Part shown: piece by piece, positions 1 through 8,062 of the stretch
How positions within the stretch are numbered: position 1 is the stretch's first letter
How the letters are laid out: the number at the start of each line of letters is the position of its first letter
NCBI RefSeq assembly: GCF_036322705.1
Contig: NZ_AP027270.1
Coordinates: 2,791,501 to 2,855,500, forward strand
Reading direction: 5' to 3'
Length of the DNA: 64,000 nt
Source of the DNA: Maricaulis maris
Lineage (GTDB): Bacteria > Pseudomonadota > Alphaproteobacteria > Caulobacterales > Maricaulaceae
Notes under the pieces: generated by a model
The model's database searches: none
What the model was told of the DNA's origin: nothing
Seen by the model: the letters and a program-made list of their open reading frames with translations, nothing else
Position numbers and translations under genes: made by a program

Positions 1-829
1 GCACCATGCGCGGCATGCGGACCCGTTCCGAGCCGCGCCCCATCACCGCTTCCGCCAGCTTGATGGACTGGACGAGGTCGTGCTCGGCATCGAGGTGCAG
101 GAGCGGCATGAACCAGCGATAGATGGCCCGCGCGGTCTCCAGATCGCCGCGCTCGACTGCATCCCAGAGCGCGATCGACTCGGCGGGGAAGGCATTCGTC
201 AGGCCGGACACCCAGCCAACCGCACCGAGCAGGATCTCCTCGAGGGCGACATCATCAAGCCCGGCAAAGACGCGATAGCGGTCGCCGCAACGATTGACGA
301 TATCGGTGATCCGGCGCGGGTCGGGCGCGCTTTCCTTGATCGCCACCAGGGTTTCGACATCCGACAGGCGCTCCAGCGTGTCGAGCGAGATCGAGACACG
401 ATAGGCGGGCGGGTTGTTGTAGAGCATGACCGGGAGCGGGGAGGCCGCGGCCACGGCCCGGATATGCGCCTCCAGCTCGGCCTCGCTGGGCACATAGACC
501 ATGGCGGGCAGCAGCATCAGCCCGTCGGCGCCGATCCGGGCCGCATCGCGGGCATAGGTTTGCGCAAGCGGCGTCGTCAGTTCCGAGACACCGGTCAGCA
601 CCGGCACCCGGCCGTCGACGGCCTCGACAATGGCCGCCAGCACTGCCCGCTTTTCCTCGGCGTTCAGGGAATTGTTCTCGCCCACCGTGCCCATGGCGAT
701 CAGGCCATGCACGCCGTCCTCGACCAGCGCCGTCACGACCGCCGTGGTCGCAGCGAGGTCGACCGAGAGGTCTTCGGCGAATTGGGTCGTCGCGGCGGGG
801 AAGACCCCGCGCCAGTTTACCTGTGTCAT
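1..829 (-). CDS. DapA/N-acetylneuraminate lyase family protein (partial, C-terminus off the left edge)
   Basis: A class I aldolase-type TIM barrel that works through a Schiff base on a 2-keto acid. Reading from the ATG at 829 gives about 276 residues before the window ends. The start MTQVNWRGVFPAATTQF, the substrate loop GTVGENNSL, Tyr137 in MLYNNPP and the Schiff-base Lys165 in VAIKES are all in family positions. The C-terminal stretch ending in GSERVRMPR resembles the enzymes that deaminate 1-pyrroline-4-hydroxy-2-carboxylate in hydroxyproline breakdown more than DapA itself; that assignment is inference and needs the cut-off left neighbours. It is divergent from the metalloprotease gene, with about 230 bp between the two starts. 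Confidence 0.85.
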   Translation of the reverse strand, partial: MTQVNWRGVFPAATTQFAEDLSVDLAATTAVVTALVEDGVHGLIAMGTVGENNSLNAEEKRAVLAAIVEAVDGRVPVLTGVSELTTPLAQTYARDAARIGADGLMLLPAMVYVPSEAELEAHIRAVAAASPLPVMLYNNPPAYRVSISLDTLERLSDVETLVAIKESAPDPRRITDIVNRCGDRYRVFAGLDDVALEEILLGAVGWVSGLTNAFPAESIALWDAVERGDLETARAIYRWFMPLLHLDAEHDLVQSIKLAEAVMGRGSERVRMPRMV

Positions 830-1062
830 GCCCTGTCCCTCAAAATCTGTCCCGTGCACGGGAGCGGTCATCCGATCCCCGAAGCCGGCGCCTCACGGCT
901 GTGATCGACCGGTCCGGCCGTCTGGTGAGCAGCCTGTCATTCCCGGCCGAAAAAATCGACGCCCTCAACAATTGGATACAATATCCAGATTGGTCAAGCA
1001 GGCGGGTGACACCCCCGGGAAGCTCGGCTAGCGTCGTCGAAATGACGGGGATCAAGATCAGG

Positions 1063-3615
1063 ATGAAGACCACCATGAAGACCACCACCCGGACCGGCAC
1101 GAAGACCGGCACCATGATGCGCGTGATGTTAAGTGCTGCCGCGCTGGCCTGTACCGCGCTGACCCCGATGGCCTCCATGGCGGCCGCGCAGGACGCGCAG
1201 AGCTACACGCAAACAATTGAAAACCTTGAGCTTCGCGATGGTTTCATTCCGCTCTATATCGACGCCTCCGACGGTCGGATCCTGGCCCGACTGAGGGCTG
1301 GCGACGGCAACGGGCTGGGTCGCATGATCTATACCGCCAGCCTGACATCCGGGCTCGGATCCAACCCCGTCGGGCTCGACCGCGGACTCGGCTCAAGCTC
1401 TGAAATCCTTCGCTTTTTCCGGGTCAATGATCGCGTCTTCGCCGAGTTCGAGAACACCGGTTACCGCGCCGGTGGTGCCGGCCCCGAAGAGGCCGCCGCA
1501 ACCCGCAACTCCTTCGCCCGCTCGATCATCTGGTCCACCGACATCCTCGCCGAGGAAGATGGTAACATACTGATTGACTTATCTGATTTTCTCAAGCGGG
1601 ACCCGGTCGGGACGGCTGACCAGCTCTCCGGCGCCGGCCAGGGCAGTTTCTCGATCGCTGCGGACCGCTCCGCCCCGATCACCGAAAGCGCCCTCGCCTT
1701 CCCGGAAAACGTTGAAATCGATGCGCTTTTGACGCTCACCAGCGCAAGCCCCGGCTCCGAAGTCCGGGCCGTGACCCCGGCACCGGGCTCGGTCACCCTG
1801 ACCGTCCACCATTCCTTCGCCGCCCTGCCGCCCGAGGGCTATGAGCCGCGCGAGGCGGATGATCGATCCGGTGCCATCACCCTCGATTTCTATGACATGG
1901 CGACCCCTCTGGACGCGCCGGTCCGGCGCTCCCTGGCCTTGCGGCATCGCCTCGAACGTGTTGATCCGTCAGCACAATCCGGCCCGGTCGTGGAGCCGAT
2001 CGTGTACTATCTCGACCGCGGCACCCCGCCGCTGATCCGCGACGCCCTGATCGAAGGCGGCAATTGGTGGGCCGAGGCCTTCGCCGCCGCCGGCTATGAG
2101 GACGCCTTCCGGGTCGAGCTCCTGCCCGAAGGCGCCCACCCACTTGATATTCGCTACAATGTCATCCAGTGGGTCCATCGCCAGACCCGGGGCTGGTCCT
2201 ATGGCGGCTCGGTCATCGACCCCCGGACGGGCGAGATCATCAAGGGACGGGTCATTCTGGGCTCCCAACGTGTTCGCCAGGATCGTATGATCTTTGAGGG
2301 ACTTATGGGTGCCGGGGCGACCGGATCCGGGGCCGCCAATGATCCGCTGGAGCTGGCGCTCGCCCGCATCCGCCAGCTTTCGGCGCACGAGATCGGACAC
2401 ACGATCGGCCTGGCGCACAACTTTGCCGCCAGCGTCTCCGACCGGGCCTCGGTAATGGACTATCCGGCACCGCTCGTCACCCTCGACGCGACGGGCGAGA
2501 TGGATACCAGCCAAGCCTACGGGATCGGCATTGCCGCCTGGGATCGCGTCGCGATTTCATGGCTCTACGGTGAGTTCGGCGAGGGCGAAGTCGAGGCCCG
2601 GGCGCTCGATCATATCCTCAATGAGGCCGCAGCCAACGACCTGCTTTACATCACCGACCGCCACGCCCGGGGCAATGCGAGCGCCCATCCCCTGGCCAAT
2701 CTCTGGGACAATGGCGCAGACCCGGTCGCGAGCCTGACCGAAACGCTGGCGGTGCGGGCCCGGGCCCTGGAGACTTTCGGCCCGCAGGTGCTTGCAGAGG
2801 GTCAACCGGCAAGCGCCCTGCGCCAGGTGCTGCCGCCGATCTACCTGTATCACCGCTACCAGGTTGAAGCGGCTGCCAAATCCATCGGGGGCGTGGCCTT
2901 CAACTATGGACCCAACCGGGCCGATCTGGTCGGCATGACACCGGTCAGCGCAGACGATCAGACCCGCGCGCTCCAGGCGCTTCTGGCAACACTCGACCCG
3001 CAGATCCTCGACCTGTCTGACGACATCCTCGCGCTCATGATGCCCGCTCCGTTCGCCGATTATGACGCGGCCGCCACGCGCGAGCTGTTCCGGTCGGATG
3101 ATTATCCGGCCTTCAGCCGGACCGGTGCGGCGGCCGCAGCCGGACGGATCACGCTCCAGGCCCTGCTCAACCCGTCGCGGCTCTCGCGACTGGCCGAACA
3201 GTCCGCCCGGGATGACAGCCAGATGACCCTGGAGGACCTGCTCAGCGAGGTCGAAGAGCACTTGTTTGACGCGCCCCGGGATGAGGCGGCGCGCCTGACC
3301 CCGATCCGGAATGCGCTGCAAACCGAGTATGTTGCGCAATTGCTCGAGATCCTCGCCTCGGATCCTGTTGCCCCGGCGGCCGCAGCGCGGCTCCGCCTGG
3401 AAACCATGGCCCGCAACGAACCCTCGCGGCGGCGCAGCGGCGCGGATGCCGCGCACCAACTCTGGCTGGCCCGGGCCGCCCTTGCGGGCCTCGAACGGTT
3501 TGACGCCGGCGAGACGCCGGAGCTGATCGATACACCGATCCCGCCCGGCAGCCCGATCGGTGCCGACACATGCTGGCATTGCGATAGCGCGGCGCTGATG
3601 GGTCTGCGCGAGTGA
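1063..3615 (+). CDS. Secreted zinc-dependent metalloprotease (DUF5117/DUF4953 type)
   Basis: A large exported gluzincin/metzincin-like peptidase of about 850 residues. The zinc motif HEIGHTIGLAHN lies at about residues 442-453 (HExxHxxGxxH), followed by a Met-turn-like SVMDYP, as in the DUF4953 family whose upstream half is DUF5117. A signal peptide follows a Lys/Thr-rich N-terminus (hydrophobic core MLSAAALACTALTPMASMA). The start is uncertain: in-frame ATGs also occur at 1042, 1075 and 1114, and the open frame extends upstream to 823. ATG 1063 is chosen for the AG-rich bases just before it. The stop overlaps the GTG of the next gene by 4 bases, so the two are probably made together. Natural substrate unknown. 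Confidence 0.85.
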   Translation: MKTTMKTTTRTGTKTGTMMRVMLSAAALACTALTPMASMAAAQDAQSYTQTIENLELRDGFIPLYIDASDGRILARLRAGDGNGLGRMIYTASLTSGLGSNPVGLDRGLGSSSEILRFFRVNDRVFAEFENTGYRAGGAGPEEAAATRNSFARSIIWSTDILAEEDGNILIDLSDFLKRDPVGTADQLSGAGQGSFSIAADRSAPITESALAFPENVEIDALLTLTSASPGSEVRAVTPAPGSVTLTVHHSFAALPPEGYEPREADDRSGAITLDFYDMATPLDAPVRRSLALRHRLERVDPSAQSGPVVEPIVYYLDRGTPPLIRDALIEGGNWWAEAFAAAGYEDAFRVELLPEGAHPLDIRYNVIQWVHRQTRGWSYGGSVIDPRTGEIIKGRVILGSQRVRQDRMIFEGLMGAGATGSGAANDPLELALARIRQLSAHEIGHTIGLAHNFAASVSDRASVMDYPAPLVTLDATGEMDTSQAYGIGIAAWDRVAISWLYGEFGEGEVEARALDHILNEAAANDLLYITDRHARGNASAHPLANLWDNGADPVASLTETLAVRARALETFGPQVLAEGQPASALRQVLPPIYLYHRYQVEAAAKSIGGVAFNYGPNRADLVGMTPVSADDQTRALQALLATLDPQILDLSDDILALMMPAPFADYDAAATRELFRSDDYPAFSRTGAAAAAGRITLQALLNPSRLSRLAEQSARDDSQMTLEDLLSEVEEHLFDAPRDEAARLTPIRNALQTEYVAQLLEILASDPVAPAAAARLRLETMARNEPSRRRSGADAAHQLWLARAALAGLERFDAGETPELIDTPIPPGSPIGADTCWHCDSAALMGLRE

Positions 3616-4655
3616 GGTGGCACAACCTCGCCGGCTTCACCGCCGCCACGGCGTTGATGTCGGCCTGCACCCCCGCGCCGCAGTCCGACTGGAGCCTCAC
3701 CCCGCAGGAAAGCGGTGTGACCGCCTCCCTGCGCGGCCTCAGCGTGGTGGATGACGACATCGTCTGGATCGGCGCACCGGATGGCCAGGTCCTGCAGACA
3801 CGCGATGGCGGCGCGAATTGGCAGGTCAGGACGGTAGCGCTCGCGCAGGGTGCCGATCTGCGCTCCGCCCATGCGTTCGATGATCAGCGCGCACTCTTCG
3901 TCACAGCCGGTCAGCCGGCCCGCATCATCGAGACACGGGATGGTGGGGCGAGCTTCCGCCTGGTCTGGGAAGACGAGACCGGCGCGGCCTTTTTCGACAG
4001 CCTTGCCTTCTGGGACGGTGAGCGCGGCCTGGCCTTTTCTGATCCGGTCGACGGCGTCTTTCTGGTCCTGCGAACCCTCGACGGTGGGCTAACCTGGCAG
4101 GCCCTCGAGGTCGGCCCGGTCCCGCTCGAGTCCGAGGCCGGCTTTGCCGCGTCCAATTCATCGATTGGCCTGACACCCGATGGCTGTGCGTTTATCGGCA
4201 CAGGCGGCGGAGCCGTCGCCCGGATTCTGCGCACCTGCGATTTCGGAGACACGTGGGACGCCCGTGAAACGCCGATGGCGGCCGGGTCGGCAGGAGCGGG
4301 CATTTTCGCCGTCTCGATCGGCCCGGATGATGGGCTTGCCCTCAGCGGCGGAAACTATCAGGCCCCGCAGGACCCGGCCGGAAACTTTGCCTATTCGGGG
4401 GATCGTGGTGAAACCTGGCAGACAAGCGAGATGCCACCACTCGGCTACCGCTCTGACCTCGCCGCCCTTGGGGACGGCTGGCTCGCGGTCGGGACAACGG
4501 GTGTCGATATCGGGGTGCGGGCCGGGACCGGATTTCGCTGGCAGGCCAGTGGCTGGAACATCCCGGCGCCGAACGCGATTGCCGTGTCGCCGTCTGGCCA
4601 AACAGCATGGATCATCGGTGCGGGTGGCGGCATCTGGCGGGTAGAGCCGAAATAG
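3612..4655 (+). CDS. YCF48/BNR-repeat beta-propeller lipoprotein
   Basis: A 347-residue protein beginning at GTG inside the stop of the metalloprotease gene (GTGA overlap). The N-terminus ends in a lipobox (LMSAC, Cys19), so it is probably a lipoprotein. The body holds repeated blades with the BNR/YCF48 signature, for example TRDGGANW, TRDGGASF, TLDGGLTW, and GDRGETW. Proteins of this group are seven-bladed propellers, related to the photosystem II assembly factor Ycf48 and to sialidase-like repeats; in non-photosynthetic bacteria the role is unknown. Coupling to the protease suggests a shared envelope function (inference). No catalytic residues can be assigned. Confidence 0.8.
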   Translation: MRWHNLAGFTAATALMSACTPAPQSDWSLTPQESGVTASLRGLSVVDDDIVWIGAPDGQVLQTRDGGANWQVRTVALAQGADLRSAHAFDDQRALFVTAGQPARIIETRDGGASFRLVWEDETGAAFFDSLAFWDGERGLAFSDPVDGVFLVLRTLDGGLTWQALEVGPVPLESEAGFAASNSSIGLTPDGCAFIGTGGGAVARILRTCDFGDTWDARETPMAAGSAGAGIFAVSIGPDDGLALSGGNYQAPQDPAGNFAYSGDRGETWQTSEMPPLGYRSDLAALGDGWLAVGTTGVDIGVRAGTGFRWQASGWNIPAPNAIAVSPSGQTAWIIGAGGGIWRVEPK

Positions 4656-4657
4656 GA

Positions 4658-4684
4658 TCAGGCCCGGCGCCTGGCCGGGCCTGA
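4658..4684. terminator. Perfect 11-bp hairpin between convergent genes
   Basis: TCAGGCCCGGC and its exact reverse complement flank a 5-base loop, 3 bases after the YCF48-type stop and about 30 bases beyond the porin stop. There is only a weak T-run on either side (CACTTT on the plus strand), so it may serve both directions as an imperfect intrinsic terminator. Confidence 0.6.
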
Positions 4685-4715
4685 GTCACTTTCCGCAATC
4701 TTCAGGGTCGAGGGA

Positions 4716-5387
4716 TCAACCGCCGAAGCTTTGCGAGAAGGACAGCACAATGCTGTCATCGCCGCCATCCGAGAGGTCGTGATAACGCAGATCCCATCCG
4801 ACATTGCCGAAGACCGTGCCGGAGACACCGAGCTGGTAGTCTTCATAGTCGGCCGCCGGAATGTCGTCGAACTGGCTCATGCCGATCCGTCCATCGACGG
4901 TGATACCTTCGAAGACTTCCATGCCGAGGCCGGATTCCAGATACCAGGCCTGTCCGGTCTCGCCGTAGAATTCCGGAGAGTAGGAGAGCTTGGCGTCCCA
5001 GGCGACGGGGCCGAACTCACGACCGATACCGCCGTAGAATTCGACGAAATTCTGGTCGCCGCCCGCACTCGGGCTATCGGGATAAGCATAGTAGATCACG
5101 CCGATGTCCCAATCGAACCCGGCACCCGAGAAGGCGTAACCGCCATACAGGTCGAGTTCCATCGTGGTGTCGTCAGAGAAATCGACGCTCGACCCCCAGA
5201 CGCCGACATAGAAGCCCTCGGCCTCAACGTCGAAACCGCCGGAAATCGCCGGACCGCCATCGGTCTGGGTGATGCCGCGGAAGATGTAGTCGGTGGTCAG
5301 ACCGACATTGCCGACGACTTCTGCGGCGGAGGCCGGGGCGGTGACGCAGCAGGCCGCGAGGCCAAGGGCGAGAAGTTTGGTTTTCAT
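4716..5387 (-). CDS. TorF family putative outer-membrane porin
   Basis: A 223-residue exported beta-barrel protein. It has a clean signal peptide (MKTKLLALGLAACCVTAPASA) and then VGLTTDYIFRGITQTDGGPA, the hallmark N-terminus of the TIGR02001/TorF family. Alternating aromatic-hydrophobic strands run to a C-terminal FSQSFGG. An AGGAG ribosome site stands just before the ATG. It lies downstream of the ammonium channel on the same strand, 250 bp away, with a strong hairpin between them, so it probably has its own promoter. Such porins often sit beside ammonium transporters; a role in uptake of small nitrogen compounds is an inference. Confidence 0.85.
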   Translation of the reverse strand: MKTKLLALGLAACCVTAPASAAEVVGNVGLTTDYIFRGITQTDGGPAISGGFDVEAEGFYVGVWGSSVDFSDDTTMELDLYGGYAFSGAGFDWDIGVIYYAYPDSPSAGGDQNFVEFYGGIGREFGPVAWDAKLSYSPEFYGETGQAWYLESGLGMEVFEGITVDGRIGMSQFDDIPAADYEDYQLGVSGTVFGNVGWDLRYHDLSDGGDDSIVLSFSQSFGG

Positions 5388-5592
5388 GACTTACTCCTGG
5401 GTGGAAATACGGGTGAGGAAGAACTGGGTGTGCTGAGGCGTCGGTGGGCGGGGCGGGAGCGCAGCTCTCCCGCTGACCGCCCGACGACCGGCGCGGATTT
5501 CAGCGTCTGGGGAAGAGCCGGACTGGACCGGCGCTCCGGGGTTGATGAAACAGACAGGTCTGGCTCCGGGACGGCCCCGTCCGGCGACGCGC

Positions 5593-5625
5593 CCGGATCG
5601 ATGAAGGCGGAGCTCATCGATCCGG
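5593..5625 (-). terminator. Perfect 12-bp hairpin just after the ammonium-channel stop
   Basis: CCGGATCGATGA and its exact reverse complement flank a 9-base loop, starting 12 bases after the amtB stop codon on the minus strand. There is no clear T-run, so it may act as an mRNA 3'-end barrier or a weak terminator separating amtB from the TorF-type porin. Confidence 0.5.
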
Positions 5626-5637
5626 ACACATGAGCCG

Positions 5638-6969
5638 CTACTGCGCCGGGGCTGAGGCCTTTCCCACGTCATTGGCGAAGATCGAGCCGGCGTCGTGTCC
5701 AAGCTCGGACAGGTCGCCGCCGACATTCTCGGCGTCGGGAGAGAGGCGGATGCCGACAGTGACTTTCAAGATCAGCCAGACGATGAAGCTGGTGATGAAG
5801 ACGAAGGCTCCGATTGCCAGAACACCAACGCCTTGGCCGAAGAAGGTGGCGTCGGAATTTGTGAGCGGCACAGCCATCGTGCCCCAGATGCCGGCGAACA
5901 GGTGGACCGGGATTGCACCGACAACATCGTCGATACGGACCATCTCCAGCAGCTTGGCACCGAGCGTCGCAATGATGGCACCGACAGCGCCGATGGCGAT
6001 GGCCTGCATGATGGTCGGCGTGAGCGGCTCGGCCGTGATGGCAACCAGCCCGGCCAGCGCGCCATTGAGACAGAGCGCCAGATTGGCTTTTCCGCCGCCC
6101 AGCAGCATGGACAGGAGGTAGGCTGTTACGACACCACCGGCCGCAGCCATGTTGGTATTGGCGAAGATCTGGGAGATCGCGACCGCATCGGAGGCCGACC
6201 CGAGTGCCAGCTGGGAGGCGCCGTTGAAGCCGAACCAGCCGAACCACAGGATGAACGTACCCAGGGTTGCCAGCGGCAGGGAGCCCGGCAGCATCGGCTT
6301 GGCGTCCGGGCCGAAGCGGCCGGTCCGTGCACCCAGCAGGATGGCACCCGCGAGGGCAGCCCAGCCACCGGTCGAGTGAACCAGGGTGGAACCGGCAAAG
6401 TCCGAGAAACCGAAATCGGCATCAAGCCAGCCCTCACCCCATTCCCAGGAGCCCTGGACCGGGTAGATCACGGCGGTCAGGACGACCACGAAAATGAAGA
6501 ACGGCCCCAGCTTCACACGCTCGGCAATGGTGCCGGACACGATCGAAGCAGCGGTTGCCACGAAGACCATCTGGAAGAACCAGTCGGACGCGGCGGAATA
6601 GCCCGTCCCGAGATCGATCGACTCATCCGCCGCGAGTTCGGACGGAACCCAGAGCTCGGGGATGCCGAAATAGGGGGTTTGACCGCCATACATCACCTGA
6701 TAGCCGACCAGGTAGAACATGATCCCGGCGATCGAGTAGAGCGCGATATTCTTGAGACAGATCGCGGCGGTGTGTTTCGTGCGGACGAATCCGGCTTCCA
6801 GCATGGCGAAGCCGGCGGCCATCAACATCACCAGAAAGCCCCCGATCAGGAAGAGCAGCGTGTTGAAAACGAACGCTGTTTCCTCTGACACCTCGGCATG
6901 CGCCGCGCCGGTCAGGCCGACGCCGGCCAGCACCGCGCAGACGGCACCTCGTGCCAGCGTCTTGTTCAT
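5638..6969 (-). CDS. amtB: Ammonium transporter (Amt family)
   Basis: A trimeric inner-membrane ammonium channel, 443 residues from the chosen ATG. A cleavable signal peptide (NKTLARGAVCAVLAGVGLTG..AHA) precedes about 11 membrane helices. The two pore histidines are visible in STLVHSTGGWAAL and IPVHLFAGIWGT, and the family signature DFAGSTLVH is present. The ATG at 6969 has AGGA five bases upstream; an in-frame ATG at 6987 with a G-run before it is the alternative. No glnK/PII gene follows it in this window, which is unusual because glnK-amtB pairs are the rule. Upstream is a long non-coding region with dyads; I could not see a sigma-54 promoter. Confidence 0.93.
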   Translation of the reverse strand: MNKTLARGAVCAVLAGVGLTGAAHAEVSEETAFVFNTLLFLIGGFLVMLMAAGFAMLEAGFVRTKHTAAICLKNIALYSIAGIMFYLVGYQVMYGGQTPYFGIPELWVPSELAADESIDLGTGYSAASDWFFQMVFVATAASIVSGTIAERVKLGPFFIFVVVLTAVIYPVQGSWEWGEGWLDADFGFSDFAGSTLVHSTGGWAALAGAILLGARTGRFGPDAKPMLPGSLPLATLGTFILWFGWFGFNGASQLALGSASDAVAISQIFANTNMAAAGGVVTAYLLSMLLGGGKANLALCLNGALAGLVAITAEPLTPTIMQAIAIGAVGAIIATLGAKLLEMVRIDDVVGAIPVHLFAGIWGTMAVPLTNSDATFFGQGVGVLAIGAFVFITSFIVWLILKVTVGIRLSPDAENVGGDLSELGHDAGSIFANDVGKASAPAQ

Positions 6970-7155
6970 CTGTGTCCTGCCAATCATTGGGATCCCCCCG
7001 TTCTGGCAACTACCCCCACCATCCGGCCTGTCATCAGGTCGCGGACGGGGCTGCAGGGTGTCTGCAGCACTTGAAAACCCTGGTCAGGATCAGTGAGGGG
7101 ATGGTCGCCTCAACGGGCGCCGGAACGGGACCGGGTACGGCCCTTCATCTCTCAT

Positions 7156-7186
7156 GATCCGCACCACGCAGACGTGGTGGCGGATC
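7156..7186. repeat. Imperfect 13-bp hairpin upstream of amtB
   Basis: GATCCGC-ACCACG pairs with CGTGGTGGCGGATC across a 4-base loop, with one bulged base. On the amtB strand it lies about 190 bases ahead of the start codon. It could be an operator or an RNA structure in the leader. Confidence 0.5.
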
Positions 7187-7254
7187 CAATCATTGCGATC
7201 TGTGGCTCAGGTCACCTTGAGGCAACTCTTGATGTGTCGACTTTAGGGTCGAGA

Positions 7255-7271
7255 ATGTTGCGATGCAACAT
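7255..7271. promoter_or_regulatory. Perfect 17-bp dyad, operator-like
   Basis: ATGTTGC-GAT-GCAACAT is perfectly symmetrical and sits in the only AT-rich block of the intergenic region, about 290 bases upstream of amtB. Size and symmetry suit a dimeric regulator. The protein that would bind is unknown, and the sequence does not match the NtrC consensus I know. Confidence 0.4.
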
Positions 7272-7836
7272 ATTTCTTATCATGGCTCATATTCGAATAT
7301 TTAGTGCGACGAGAACTCCTGAAGCGCTACTTCACGCAATTTAATTTCCCCAGGAAAGAGGCTGGCGTCGGCCGCCGCCAGCAGTTCAATCCACAGAGTC
7401 GCGACATGATCGGATGTCGCCGGTAAATTTGCTGCGCCCGCACAATTTTCCGTCAACCGATTAATTCGGATTTCCGTGCGACCCCGTCCCCCTGCCCGAA
7501 ATTGAACACCCCTGCCTGTCGAAGAGGCAAGATGAGCCGCCATTCAGATTGGCCGGAACACATGGTCGGGACCCCGCCTGACCACGATGCCGCACGTCGG
7601 GCAGACGTTGGCCCTCACCTCCCGGGAGCAGCGCGAAAGGTCAGCGGCGGCCCCTCGCGTGCGCGCGCTCGCGCGTGCGCATGAAATTCCTGTGCAGCAA
7701 AACCTGCATGAGTGGAAAACCATGCCCGCAGATGTCAAATTTTCCGGTTTAGTGCAGTTTTTTTCCAGTACGGGGTTGCCTTAACCAAATCATCGGGTCA
7801 CGTTGCAGCGCAATAGAGATTGAAAAGCTGATTGTG

Positions 7837-7974
7837 ATGACCAAAGCGTTTGCCTTGCCGGTAGCCCCGGCCGCCGCCCTGATGGGCGAGCGGGTGAACA
7901 CGCTCGGCCTCCTCCTCCTCGTACTTGTACTTATTATCCCGACCATAACGGGAGCGGTAAGCACGCCTGCCTGA
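7837..7974 (+). CDS. Branched-chain amino-acid leader peptide (attenuator peptide, 45 aa)
   Basis: A 45-codon open frame from ATG 7837 to TGA 7972-7974, 88 bases upstream of ilvD. Residues 25-34 read LLLLVLVLII: ten successive Leu, Val and Ile codons, with another Leu two codons before. Five of them (CTT twice, GTA twice, ATT) look uncommon in this GC-rich DNA, which would sharpen sensitivity to charged-tRNA supply. It is followed by an attenuator terminator, and a segment of its own coding region can disrupt that terminator. This is the classic design of ilv/leu leaders such as E. coli ilvL; attenuation has also been reported for Caulobacter ilvBN. The ribosome site is weak, and ATG 7882 is an in-frame alternative that keeps the whole run. 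Confidence 0.85.
   Translation: MTKAFALPVAPAAALMGERVNTLGLLLLVLVLIIPTITGAVSTPA
7949..7957 (+). promoter_or_regulatory. Antiterminator arm of the ilv attenuator
   Basis: CGGGAGCGG, inside leader-peptide codons 38-41 and just after the Leu/Val/Ile run, is exactly complementary over 9 bases to CCGCTCCCG at 8008-8016, the 5' arm of the terminator. A ribosome stalled on the Leu/Val/Ile codons would leave this segment free to pair and so block terminator formation. A ribosome reaching the stop codon would cover it. Confidence 0.65.
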
Positions 7975-7997
7975 CGAGAGACCTCGCCAACTGGCAG

Positions 7998-8039
7998 ACA
8001 AAAAACCCCGCTCCCGGAACCCGGAGCGGGGTTTTTTGT
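7998..8039 (+). terminator. ilv attenuator terminator
   Basis: CCCCGCTCC (8006-8014) pairs with GGAGCGGGG (8023-8031) across an 8-base loop. Six A:T pairs plus two more outside extend the stem to 17 bp, and the 3' arm runs into TTTTTT. It lies between the leader-peptide stop and ilvD (ATG 8063), so it can only serve to control read-through into the operon. The A-rich flank would also allow some function on the other strand. Confidence 0.9.
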
Positions 8040-8062
8040 GTTTTGACCCACGGAAAACCCTG

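Larger units (their letters stand above)
6988..7836. other. Long intergenic region between amtB and the ilv leader
   Basis: About 850 bases without a gene I can support. The short open frames inside it show no recognisable protein and no codon bias. It holds the amtB 5' region with a bulged hairpin (7156-7186), an AT-rich block with a perfect 17-bp dyad (7255-7271) and a 12-bp palindrome (7289-7300). Further right is an alternating CG/TG tract around 7655-7682, then a T-rich stretch (7748-7765) upstream of the ilv leader. Promoters for both amtB and the ilv-leu operon must lie here, but no convincing -35/-10 pair stands out. Confidence 0.6.

Noticed and set aside
2557-3579. Long open frame (340 codons) on the strand opposite the metalloprotease
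   Set aside because: No recognisable protein; it follows from GC-rich codon use on the plus strand, where a coherent protein with signal peptide and zinc motif is present.
6988-7300. Sigma-54 (-24/-12) promoter for amtB
   Set aside because: I looked for TGGCAC-N5-TTGCA on the amtB strand and found no acceptable match.
7301-7543. Short frame of 80 codons (minus strand) and similar frames in the amtB-ilv intergenic region
   Set aside because: No ribosome site, no similarity and no codon preference; the stretch is better read as regulatory.
7655-7682. Alternating CG/TG tract that could adopt Z-form DNA
   Set aside because: Short, interrupted by CTC, and common in GC-rich genomes; no regulatory context.
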